Source: 2-02-FULL-48-14 sp041645035 (GTDB lineage: Bacteria; Patescibacteriota; Gracilibacteria; UBA1369; 2-02-FULL-48-14). From it: 13,165 nt of DNA. How positions within the stretch are numbered: position 1 is the first letter of the stretch; each line of letters starts with the position of its first letter. The position numbers and the translations under genes are program-made. The notes under the pieces are model-generated. The model was not told where the DNA came from. It worked only from the letters and a program-made list of their open reading frames with translations, and did not search any database. The stretch covers positions 1 through 13,165 of the forward strand of contig JBAZQU010000029.1 in the NCBI GenBank assembly GCA_041645035.1, given 5' to 3'. Positions 6,784 to 12,534 of this stretch are shown one piece after another.

Positions 6784-7101
6784 ATGTTTAGAGAAGCTAT
6801 TGAAAATATAACTTACAGTACGGAGGACAACCCTTCTCATCTGGACTTTCTTACGCAAGGAATAGATCGACTTGAGGCGGTCTTGAAACTTCTTGATGCA
6901 AATGAAGAGATTCCGGAAGACGAAGTTGACACGGTTCTGGATGCCATTTATGAGGGAATTGAAGCCGCTAGTTTGATTGGGCCTTCTTGTTTGGATTATG
7001 AAGAAACGCCTCGGGTTTTAGCCCTCAAAAAAGAAGAACTTGCTCTTACTGCTGCGCGTGCAGAGGCTGCCATTGCACAAAGAAGCCAACCTGCGGCATA
7101 A
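6784..7101 (+). CDS. Small acidic helical protein, unknown function
   Basis: A 105-residue protein that I do not recognise. It is rich in Glu, Asp, Ala and Leu and should be mostly alpha-helical, with an amphipathic segment at about 22-40 (FLTQGIDRLEAVLKLLD), a second at about 47-65, a short break at GPSCLDYEETP, then a charged Ala-rich helix at 79-98 that could be coiled-coil. It has no transmembrane segment, signal peptide or known catalytic motif. The ATG follows a good promoter, the upstream gap is non-coding, and the stop is 9 nt before queD, so the frame is probably real. It sits between folP and the PTPS/folK pair, but nothing in it points to pterin chemistry. Confidence 0.7.
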   Translation: MFREAIENITYSTEDNPSHLDFLTQGIDRLEAVLKLLDANEEIPEDEVDTVLDAIYEGIEAASLIGPSCLDYEETPRVLALKKEELALTAARAEAAIAQRSQPAA

Positions 7102-7110
7102 TGGCGGCCT

Positions 7111-7458
7111 ATGTTTCTCTCCAAAGAATTCACTTTCGATGCGGCACACTTCCTGACTAAATATCATGGTAAGTGTGAACGTTTGCATGGGCACACTTAT
7201 AAATTGCGCGTAACGGTGGAAGGGCCGGTGGGCGGGGAAGATATGGTGATGGATTTTTCCGAACTCAAAAAACTGGTAAAGGAAAAAGTGATCGATCGCT
7301 ATGACCATCAAAATCTGAATGATTTTTTCGAAAATCCGTCGGCGGAATTGATCGTCATGCGTATTTGGGAAGATCTTGCCGGCGATCTGCCTGTGCGACT
7401 GCACGAAATAACGCTCTGGGAAACGGCGGACAGTTTTGTCACTTACCGTGGAAAATAA
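7111..7458 (+). CDS. 6-pyruvoyl-tetrahydropterin synthase / 6-carboxytetrahydropterin synthase (PTPS/QueD) family
   Basis: A 115-residue T-fold enzyme acting on dihydroneopterin triphosphate. Zinc ligands are H13 (FDAAHF), H26 and H28 (HGH). The catalytic cysteine is C22 in CERLHGH (22-28), the catalytic Asp-His pair is D65-H66 in YDHQNLND, and the pterin-binding Glu is E104 in LWET. NPSAE at 75-79 matches the NPTxE motif, and the YRGK C-terminus is like E. coli QueD. The residue after C22 is Glu, so the motif is CExxHGH, a form linked in this family to side-chain cleavage that bypasses FolB. The gene overlaps folK by one base (TAATG) and folP lies upstream, so a folate role is as likely as queuosine synthesis. 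No other que gene is in the window. Confidence 0.92.
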   Translation: MFLSKEFTFDAAHFLTKYHGKCERLHGHTYKLRVTVEGPVGGEDMVMDFSELKKLVKEKVIDRYDHQNLNDFFENPSAELIVMRIWEDLAGDLPVRLHEITLWETADSFVTYRGK

Positions 7459-7985
7459 TGCACGTATTTTTGGGGCTCGGAACCAATTTGGGAGATCGCG
7501 AAATGAACCTTGTCACAGCGCGAGATCTTTTGATGAAGCAAAATGTACTCGTGGTGGGGCAGTCGAGTGTACTTGAAACGGAACCGCTGGGAGGACTGGA
7601 TCAACCGATGTATTTGAATCAGGTGGTGGAATGTGTGACCGAACTTTCGCCACAGGACTTGTTTGTGACTTGCAAAACTGTGGAAAAAGAAATGGGGCGG
7701 TCCGTGGAAGTGCCTATAGGGAATGTAAATTTTGGACAAACGGGGATAGATTCGTACCCTCTGGGGCATCTTCGAGCTTCGCCGAAGGGCCCAGGAGAAT
7801 CTCGCATCATAGACATCGACATTCTTTTTTACGGAGACCAGGTGGTGGAAGGCCCTTCGCTTACAATTCCACACCCTCGACTTACGGAACGGCCTTTTGT
7901 GATGGAAGGCGTTTTGGAACTTTCGCCGGATTTTGTCCATCCTGTTTTAAAAAAGCCGTTGAAAGCGCTACTGCATCAGGCATAA
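7458..7985 (+). CDS. folK: 2-amino-4-hydroxy-6-hydroxymethyldihydropteridine pyrophosphokinase with an internal insert
   Basis: Transfers pyrophosphate from ATP to 6-hydroxymethyl-7,8-dihydropterin, giving the substrate of FolP. 175 residues from the ATG at 7458, which overlaps the preceding stop; the open frame runs back to 7365 but FLGLGTNLGDR at residues 4-14 is the family's N-terminus. Other motifs: SSVLETEPLG (36-45), EKEMGR (76-81), and IIDIDILFYGD (117-127) with the Mg ligands D119 and D121. The PHPRLTERPFV segment at 138-148 is canonical. Between G80-R81 and R116 there are 34 residues, where E. coli has about 10, so roughly 25 extra residues are inserted in the ATP-binding loop region. 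The DNA for the insert contains a strong inverted repeat. Confidence 0.95.
   Translation: MHVFLGLGTNLGDREMNLVTARDLLMKQNVLVVGQSSVLETEPLGGLDQPMYLNQVVECVTELSPQDLFVTCKTVEKEMGRSVEVPIGNVNFGQTGIDSYPLGHLRASPKGPGESRIIDIDILFYGDQVVEGPSLTIPHPRLTERPFVMEGVLELSPDFVHPVLKKPLKALLHQA
7761..7794 (+). repeat. Inverted repeat inside the folK insert
   Basis: Stem: CT/AG (7761-7762 with 7793-7794), GGGC (7764-7767) with GCCC (7789-7792), a T-G wobble (7769 with 7788) and CTTCG (7770-7774) with CGAAG (7783-7787), around an 8-nt loop. One G and one A are unpaired in the left arm. It lies within the extra segment of FolK and suggests an in-frame palindromic insertion. Confidence 0.5.
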
Positions 7986-7992
7986 TGCAAGT

Positions 7993-8745
7993 ATGAACCT
8001 GAGACAAAGGGAACTTCGGCTTGAAGCTCTGGAGCTCATTTCAAGAATGGGAGAGGGAAGCAGTGGACGTATGCTGTCTTCCATTGATCTGATTGAAGGT
8101 CTTTATTTTGGCGAAGAAAATGGACGGCAGATCTTTAAACACAATCCCAAGTTGCCGCAGTGGGAAGGCCGAGACTATTTTGTGCTTTCCAAGATTGAAG
8201 CGCTACCGGCACTGCACGCTGTTTTGCAAAAAGATGGCTACACGCTTCCTGAGGTTTTGCCCTTTTTCCCTAATCGAAAAGTGCCGGGTGTGGAAGTAAC
8301 CACAGAGGAGCATGCGTATGGACTTTGCATGGCGGTAGGTATGGCACAGGCCATTCAAATCAGTCATCTCAATCAACACGTATTTTGTTTGGTGGGTGAT
8401 TATGAATTGGATCATGGGCGAGCATGGGAAGCCATTATGGTGGCGGCGGAACGCAAGCTTGATCGACTTTGCCTGGTTTTGGACGAAAACAATCCTAATG
8501 ATTACTTATGGCAGGAACGTTTTGAATCTTTTGGCTGGAAAGTGATTAAACTACGAGATGCGCACGATCATGATGAAATTGTATACGGTTATATGAAGGC
8601 GCGACTCACTCTTCGCAAGCCCACATGTATTTGGGCGCCCACTAAAAAATCCGCCGGTATTCCTTTTGCGGAACGAAAGCCGGAGTATGACGATACTGTT
8701 TTTTCTGACGCCGAATTGCAAGAAATTCGGACTTTACTTTTATAA
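7993..8745 (+). CDS. Transketolase-like protein, N-terminal (TPP/PP-domain) half, catalytic residues lost
   Basis: 250 residues, clearly homologous to the N-terminal subunit of two-part archaeal/bacterial transketolases: RDYFVLSK (60-67), PALHAVL, PGVEVTT (98-104), AVGMA, VGDYEL (134-139), WEAIMVAAERKLDRL (145-159), FGWKVI. Yet the residues that do the chemistry differ. The SGHPGG loop is EGSSGR (21-26), SKGH is SKIE (66-69), the stretch holding QGHP before TPGVE is deleted, TGSLGQG is TEEHAYG (104-110), GDGExxEG is GDYELDHG (135-142), and KGKGVSF is KSAGIPF (219-225). The nearby histidine in DAHD (189-192) remains. Probably a non-catalytic homologue or one with changed chemistry. It starts 7 nt after folK and is followed after 14 nt by the C-terminal half. 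Confidence 0.85.
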   Translation: MNLRQRELRLEALELISRMGEGSSGRMLSSIDLIEGLYFGEENGRQIFKHNPKLPQWEGRDYFVLSKIEALPALHAVLQKDGYTLPEVLPFFPNRKVPGVEVTTEEHAYGLCMAVGMAQAIQISHLNQHVFCLVGDYELDHGRAWEAIMVAAERKLDRLCLVLDENNPNDYLWQERFESFGWKVIKLRDAHDHDEIVYGYMKARLTLRKPTCIWAPTKKSAGIPFAERKPEYDDTVFSDAELQEIRTLLL

Positions 8746-8759
8746 CCGCTAAGACGGCT

Positions 8760-9107
8760 ATGATGCTGGATATTAAACTCGCTCAAATCGGACTCAAGAT
8801 AAAGAACTTGGTGGTTTTGGACCTCACTTTTTCGCAAGGAAAATTTCCTGAATTTAAAAGAGCTTATGAGTCTCGTTATATCCATCTGCCGGGGCGCAAA
8901 GAAATGGCGCTTGCCTTTGCCGGTGGGCTCAGCGCATTTGGAAAAATTGTACTGATTTACGGCATGGACAGTGAGGGATGTGAAGTACCCGATCGAACGC
9001 TGAACATTAAGCTGGTAGAAGAGGGGCCGGAGGGACAGTGGGAAATTTTTGAAGAAGAATTGAAAGCATTTGGTCCTGCGGTTTTGTTGATTCCTGAAGA
9101 GGTTTGA
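8760..9107 (+). CDS. Transketolase-like protein, shortened Pyr-domain half
   Basis: 115 residues resembling the first part of a transketolase C-terminal subunit. NLVVLDLTFSQGKFPEF (16-32) matches the segment that usually begins with a conserved aspartate, then ESRYIHLPGRKEMALAFAGGLSAFGK (37-62) matches the Rfi-x-GIAEQ-M-x-GIAAGLA-x-GK region. In that alignment the catalytic Glu of AEQ falls on K47 (E48 is one residue along). After GLSAFGK the usual Pyr-domain remainder and the whole transketolase C-terminal domain (together well over 150 residues) are replaced by about 50 unrelated residues. The start may be either of two consecutive ATGs. The frame is intact with no stop codons and lies 14 nt after the N-terminal half, so the two probably make a paired complex. 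Called by similarity to the family and by context. Confidence 0.7.
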   Translation: MMLDIKLAQIGLKIKNLVVLDLTFSQGKFPEFKRAYESRYIHLPGRKEMALAFAGGLSAFGKIVLIYGMDSEGCEVPDRTLNIKLVEEGPEGQWEIFEEELKAFGPAVLLIPEEV

Positions 9108-9130
9108 AGTAATTTATAGCTACTAAGCTC

Positions 9131-10075
9131 ATGTTTTCACAAAAAAACCTCCGCATTTTCTCGGGCTCCTCTCACCCGGCACTCGCCGGCGCTATTGCGA
9201 AAGCACTGCACGTGCCTCTTTCAAAAATGCAAATTTCCAAGTTTGCGTGCGGTGAAATTTATGCGAAACCCGACATTACCGTGCGTGGAATGGACGTGTT
9301 TCTTGTGCAGACCTGCACCGGAAACGTGAATGAAGACTACATAGAACTTTTCATCATGATTGACGCGCTCAAGCGATCTTTCGCACGCAAAGTGCACGTG
9401 GTGATTCCACATTTTGGATATGCCCGTCAAGATCGTGTGGCTACGCCGCGCGAACCCATTTCCGCAAAGCTTATGGCGAGTTTGATTGCGGCAGCGGGCG
9501 CGGATCACGTGATTAGTATTCATTTCCACAGCGATCAGACTCAGGGATTCTTCCCCTTCCCGATGGACAACCTCAAAACCAAGAGGCTTTTCGCCGACTA
9601 TTTGAGAAAGAAAAAACTAAAAAATGCCGTGATTGTTGCGCCGGATGCGGGAGCTGCCAAGGAATCCGGACGACTCGCTGCTTTTCTCGACATGCCTTTG
9701 GCCATTCTCACCAAAGAAAGGCCCGCCTTCAATGTGGCGGAAGTAACGTCCGTGGTGGGGGACGTGAAAGGCAAAACTTGTATCGTGGTTGATGACATGG
9801 TTGATACCGCCGGCAGCGTTTGTGCCGCCCACGCAGCCCTCCTTAAAAAAGGAGCCAACAAAGATATTTATTTGATGTCCACCCATGCGATCCTTTCCGG
9901 ACTTGCGGTGGACCGGCTCAAAAAAATTAAATTCAAGGAAGTGATTGTGACCGATACGGTTCCGCTTAAGGAAGAAAAACAGTTTCCCGGGCTTAAGGTA
10001 CTTTCGGTTGCACCCATGCTTGCGAAGGTCATCCAATGCGTTCATGAAGATAAATCCGTAACGGATGCCACATGA
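9131..10075 (+). CDS. prs: Ribose-phosphate pyrophosphokinase (PRPP synthase)
   Basis: Makes PRPP from ribose 5-phosphate and ATP for nucleotide, His and Trp synthesis. 314 residues, the usual length. SGSSHPALA (11-19), IELFIMIDALKR (71-82), the ATP motif FGYARQDR (95-102), SDQTQGFF (134-141), PDAGA (171-175), the catalytic K195 and R197 in TKERP, and the PRPP loop VVDDMVDTAGS (219-229) are present. Two differences from most Prs: the DLH motif that carries a Mg-binding His reads HFH (131-133), keeping the His at 133 but losing the Asp; and the PDVGG-x-x-RA segment reads PDAGAAKES. The stop overlaps the rpiB start (ATGA), and RpiB and Rpe feed its substrate, so coupling in one operon makes sense. 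Confidence 0.95.
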   Translation: MFSQKNLRIFSGSSHPALAGAIAKALHVPLSKMQISKFACGEIYAKPDITVRGMDVFLVQTCTGNVNEDYIELFIMIDALKRSFARKVHVVIPHFGYARQDRVATPREPISAKLMASLIAAAGADHVISIHFHSDQTQGFFPFPMDNLKTKRLFADYLRKKKLKNAVIVAPDAGAAKESGRLAAFLDMPLAILTKERPAFNVAEVTSVVGDVKGKTCIVVDDMVDTAGSVCAAHAALLKKGANKDIYLMSTHAILSGLAVDRLKKIKFKEVIVTDTVPLKEEKQFPGLKVLSVAPMLAKVIQCVHEDKSVTDAT

Positions 10076-10515
10076 AAATATACATTGGTGCCGATCACGC
10101 CGGGTTTCCACTCAAAGAAACGCTCCGCGTCTATATTAAAGGACAAGGACACGAGGTGATAGATCTCGGAACTTTTAATGAGGAATCGGTGGATTATCCC
10201 GATTTGGCGCGTGAAGTGGGTGAAAAGGTGCGAGAAAATCCGGAGAGCCGAGGAGTTTTGATTTGTGGGACGGGAATCGGGATGGCTATTTCCGCCAACA
10301 AACTTAAAGGTATTCGCGCAGCCAATGTCCATAACACCGCTGAGGCGGAACTCTGTCGAAAACACAACAATGCCAATATCATTACTGTTGGCGGCCGTAC
10401 CATGGACCCCGAAACAGCGAAGGCGGTAGCGGATACTTTTATTGCCACGCTTTTTGAAGGGGGTCGTCATCAGGCTCGCATAGATAAAATAACTGCGATC
10501 GAAAATGAAGAATAA
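10072..10515 (+). CDS. rpiB: Ribose 5-phosphate isomerase B
   Basis: Interconverts ribulose 5-phosphate and ribose 5-phosphate in the non-oxidative pentose phosphate pathway. 147 residues, full length. GADHAG (6-11) with H9, SVDYPD (39-44), CGTGIGMAISANK (65-77) with the catalytic base C65 and the GTG anion hole, HNTAEAELCRKHNNANI (87-103) with H98, GGR (107-109) and the phosphate-binding FEGGRHQARI (128-137) are all intact. It starts within the prs stop codon and overlaps rpe by 11 nt, so translation of the three is probably coupled. No Shine-Dalgarno sequence is seen. Confidence 0.96.
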   Translation: MKIYIGADHAGFPLKETLRVYIKGQGHEVIDLGTFNEESVDYPDLAREVGEKVRENPESRGVLICGTGIGMAISANKLKGIRAANVHNTAEAELCRKHNNANIITVGGRTMDPETAKAVADTFIATLFEGGRHQARIDKITAIENEE

Positions 10516-11140
10516 TGTCCTAATCGCACCCTCCATTTTGTCAGCCGATTTTGGTCGATTAAATGAGGAAATTGCCTCGGTTGAACCTTATAGCGATATT
10601 ATTAGTGTGGACGTGATGGACGGACATTTTGTTCCAAATATCACCGTGGGAATATCGGTGGTGAAATGCATTAAAACCAAACTTCCCATCGAATGTCATT
10701 TGATGATTGAACATCCGGAAAAATATATTGAAGAATTCGCCAAAGCCGGAGCGAAAATTATTTCAGTGCATATTGAGACCATGCACGGAAAAACTGCAGA
10801 GATTTTGCAGAAAATTCGTAAACTTGGATGCAAGGCTTCGCTGGCCATTAAGCCGGCCACGCCTGTTTCCGAAATTGAAGAGTATTTGCCACTCATGGAT
10901 TGCGCCGTGGTGATGAGTGTGGAGCCCGGATTCGGAGGGCAGTCATTTATACCCGGGGCGCTGGACAAAATTCGCTGGCTTCGTGAAAAAAAACCGGACA
11001 TCGATATTATTGTGGATGGGGGAATTAATGCCGAAACCGCAAAACTTTGTCGCGAAGCCGGAGCAAATATTTTAGTGGCGGGTTCTTACGTGTTTGGTGC
11101 TGCGGATCGGAAAGCGGCGATTGAAAGTCTGCGAGCCTAA
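10505..11140 (+). CDS. rpe: Ribulose-phosphate 3-epimerase, missing one metal-ligand histidine
   Basis: Interconverts ribulose 5-phosphate and xylulose 5-phosphate. 211 residues, a TIM barrel of normal length. APSILSADFGRL (8-19), VDVMDGHFVPNIT (35-47), HLM (65-67), KPATP (116-120), MSVEPGFGGQSFIP (137-150), VDGGIN (170-175) and AGSYVFG (192-198) match the family. D36 and D171 are the catalytic acid/base pair, and H65 is a metal ligand. The other metal-ligand histidine, two residues before D36 (E. coli H34), is S34 here. It overlaps rpiB by 11 nt and is the last gene of the plus-strand block. Epimerase activity is likely but metal binding may be altered. Confidence 0.95.
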   Translation: MKNNVLIAPSILSADFGRLNEEIASVEPYSDIISVDVMDGHFVPNITVGISVVKCIKTKLPIECHLMIEHPEKYIEEFAKAGAKIISVHIETMHGKTAEILQKIRKLGCKASLAIKPATPVSEIEEYLPLMDCAVVMSVEPGFGGQSFIPGALDKIRWLREKKPDIDIIVDGGINAETAKLCREAGANILVAGSYVFGAADRKAAIESLRA

Positions 11141-11143
11141 GAA

Positions 11144-11170
11144 TTTACCGGAGGTGGAATTTCTTTTTTT
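11144..11170 (+). terminator. Weak hairpin plus T-tract after rpe
   Basis: TTTACC (11144-11149), loop GGA, GGTGGA (11153-11158), with two G-U pairs, followed by ATTTC and seven Ts (11164-11170). It lies within the end of the convergent VTT gene, a common place for an end signal when genes converge with a 4-bp gap. Confidence 0.35.
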
Positions 11171-11795
11171 CGGCGTGGATCCAGAGCAGACCACTTATAA
11201 ATAGTATAGAGAATATGCTCAAAAAAAGAGGATCCGTGAATGCGTTTCCACTACCTATATAAGCTAAACTGAAGGAGGGGCCAAGATTTGCCATCACGGT
11301 CACGGGTATGAAAATGCATTTTCGAAGTTTAGAAAATCCGAGAAAATACGCGCCGTAATCACCAGGGAAGCTGGGAATGAAGCAAAGTACAAAGTAGAGC
11401 AAGACCGCTTTTTCGGAACCAAGTAGTTGGTCATACTTTTGCATATTCTCTTCGGCCACAAAAATGCGGAGGATTTTTCGTCCGTAACGCCGTCCCAAGA
11501 AAAAATTAATAAAATTCCCAAGCACCCGCGCAATCCAGAGCATAATAAAAGCCGGCACAGTTCCATACACAAAACCGCCCGCAATTCCTACAATGGTGTA
11601 ATTGAGCGGGAGGATAATCGTGCACACGATTCCAATCGTCGTGTACAAAATAAATCCCCAAGCACCCCAGCTCGCAATGAGCGCTTCCAAGGCTTCGTGA
11701 CTTGGCACTTTTCCCATTACCCAATACGGCACCAAAAAAGCAAAGAGTATAAAGAAGGCTGCCGCAACCAGAAGAAAACGAGATTTTTGGCGCAT
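11145..11795 (-). CDS. TVP38/TMEM64 (VTT/DedA-type) membrane protein
   Basis: A 216-residue integral membrane protein with hydrophobic segments at about 8-27, 45-65, 68-96, 131-142, 160-180 and 189-206. Family signatures are the Gly/Phe-rich AGGFVYG (72-78), the basic LGRRYGRKI segment (100-108), and FIPSFPGDYGAYFLGFSKL (139-157), equivalent to the R/xP-x-x-P-x-D/N reentrant loop of VTT proteins. Members are thought to help move or scramble lipids; the bacterial substrate is not known here. The ATG at 11793-11795 keeps the first membrane helix; the next Met (27) would remove it. The start is only 6 nt from the CCA end of the upstream tRNA, leaving no room for a ribosome-binding site. It converges with rpe. 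Confidence 0.88.
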   Translation of the reverse strand: MRQKSRFLLVAAAFFILFAFLVPYWVMGKVPSHEALEALIASWGAWGFILYTTIGIVCTIILPLNYTIVGIAGGFVYGTVPAFIMLWIARVLGNFINFFLGRRYGRKILRIFVAEENMQKYDQLLGSEKAVLLYFVLCFIPSFPGDYGAYFLGFSKLRKCIFIPVTVMANLGPSFSLAYIGSGNAFTDPLFLSIFSILFISGLLWIHAEKKKFHLR

Positions 11796-11801
11796 GAAGA
11801 A

Positions 11802-11878
11802 TGGTGACCGTGGCAGGAATCGAACCTGCGACCCTCAGCTCCGCAAGCTGATGCTCTATCCAACTGAGCTACACGATC
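11802..11878 (-). tRNA. tRNA-Arg(GCG), CCA encoded
   Basis: The 77-nt minus-strand sequence folds fully: acceptor GATCGTG with CACGGTC (one T-G pair), TA, D arm GCTC-AGTTGGATA-GAGC, anticodon arm TCAGC-TTGCGGA-GCTGA with anticodon GCG, 5-nt variable loop, T arm GCAGG-TTCGATT-CCTGC, discriminator A and encoded CCA (11802-11804). GCG reads the Arg codons CGC and CGU. Most bacteria use tRNA-Arg(ACG), edited to ICG by TadA. A minus-strand promoter lies just upstream and the VTT gene follows after 6 nt. Confidence 0.96.
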
Positions 11879-11888
11879 ACGTGGGCGC

Positions 11889-11917
11889 ATCCTAGGCGAA
11901 AAGGCCAAGAAATGCAA
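11889..11917 (-). promoter_or_regulatory. Candidate promoter for tRNA-Arg and the VTT gene
   Basis: TTGCAT (complement of 11912-11917), a 17-bp spacer, then TAGGAT (complement of 11889-11894, 4 of 6). The start would fall within a few bases of the tRNA 5' end at 11878. The -35 box overlaps or abuts the end of vapC's non-coding tail. Confidence 0.45.
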
Positions 11918-11919
11918 GA

Positions 11920-12300
11920 TTAGGAGGACTTGGCGACGTAATGCACGCCGTCGATTTCTTTGAAATCACTATCCATGGTGTGGAGGATGGCGCCGGTGGC
12001 ATAGGCGGTGGCTAGAATGATGCTATCGGCCATGGGAAGCTTGAGGTTTTTACTGAGTTTGGCGGCCCAGAGGGAAATATATTCGTTTAATTCAACAATT
12101 CGGCCCTTTCTCATTTGATTGGTTGCCTCGATGGCTCGGGTTTCGTCAGCAATCACCAGAAATCTTTTATATACTTCAAAAAGAGTGATAGAAGGGACAA
12201 CCAAATCTTCAAGTTTGTGAATGAAAGGTCGAAAATGAGCTCGCCGTGGACCTCCCGTGAAATATTCAATCCACCCTGAACTGTCTACGATATGGTTCAT
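11920..12300 (-). CDS. vapC: VapC-type PIN-domain toxin ribonuclease
   Basis: A 126-residue PIN-domain protein, the normal length for VapC. The acidic residues that hold Mg are in place: D6 (VDSSGWIEYF), E42 (LFEVYK), D92 (MADSIILATA), and D110/D112 (TMDSDF). Family knowledge says such toxins cut RNA, often tRNA or rRNA, and are held inactive by the antitoxin made from the gene before. It overlaps vapB by 4 nt (ATGA), the usual coupling. A tRNA gene lies 41 nt downstream; whether this tRNA is a target cannot be told. Confidence 0.92.
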   Translation of the reverse strand: MNHIVDSSGWIEYFTGGPRRAHFRPFIHKLEDLVVPSITLFEVYKRFLVIADETRAIEATNQMRKGRIVELNEYISLWAAKLSKNLKLPMADSIILATAYATGAILHTMDSDFKEIDGVHYVAKSS

Positions 12301-12503
12301 ATTTCTCGGTCGGGTTCACGGTCGAAGTGAAGAGCCAAACCTTTATAGCGGCCCTCAAAGTTTTCTATGGGCTCATCCGGTACGACTTCGATTCTTCCTT
12401 GGTAAGCGAAAATCTGAAGCTTTGCACCTGCTTTTAGGTCAAGCTGCTCGCGGACTTCTTTGGGAATAACGATTTGGAACTTGGGAGATAAAGTAATCGT
12501 CAT
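12297..12503 (-). CDS. vapB: VapB-type antitoxin (AbrB/MazE swapped-hairpin DNA-binding domain)
   Basis: 68 residues from the ATG at 12501-12503. The N-terminal part, TITLSPKFQIVIPKEVRE (2-19) and LDLKAGAKLQI, is the AbrB/SpoVT beta-hairpin DNA-binding domain. The C-terminal tail from about residue 42 is the flexible segment that would wrap the VapC toxin. The frame stays open to an ATG at 12554, but that start lies upstream of a near-perfect -10 box (12535-12540), so the inner ATG is right. It is expected to repress its own promoter together with VapC. No Shine-Dalgarno sequence is seen. Confidence 0.92.
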   Translation of the reverse strand: MTITLSPKFQIVIPKEVREQLDLKAGAKLQIFAYQGRIEVVPDEPIENFEGRYKGLALHFDREPDREI

Positions 12504-12534
12504 ACGTTTTTGTGATCGATAAGAAAACGGTAAA

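Noticed and set aside
11717..11917. Minus-strand frame reading VAQLDRASACGAEGRRFDSC
   Set aside because: This is the well-known false translation of a tRNA gene. The tRNA-Arg fold at 11802-11878 explains it.
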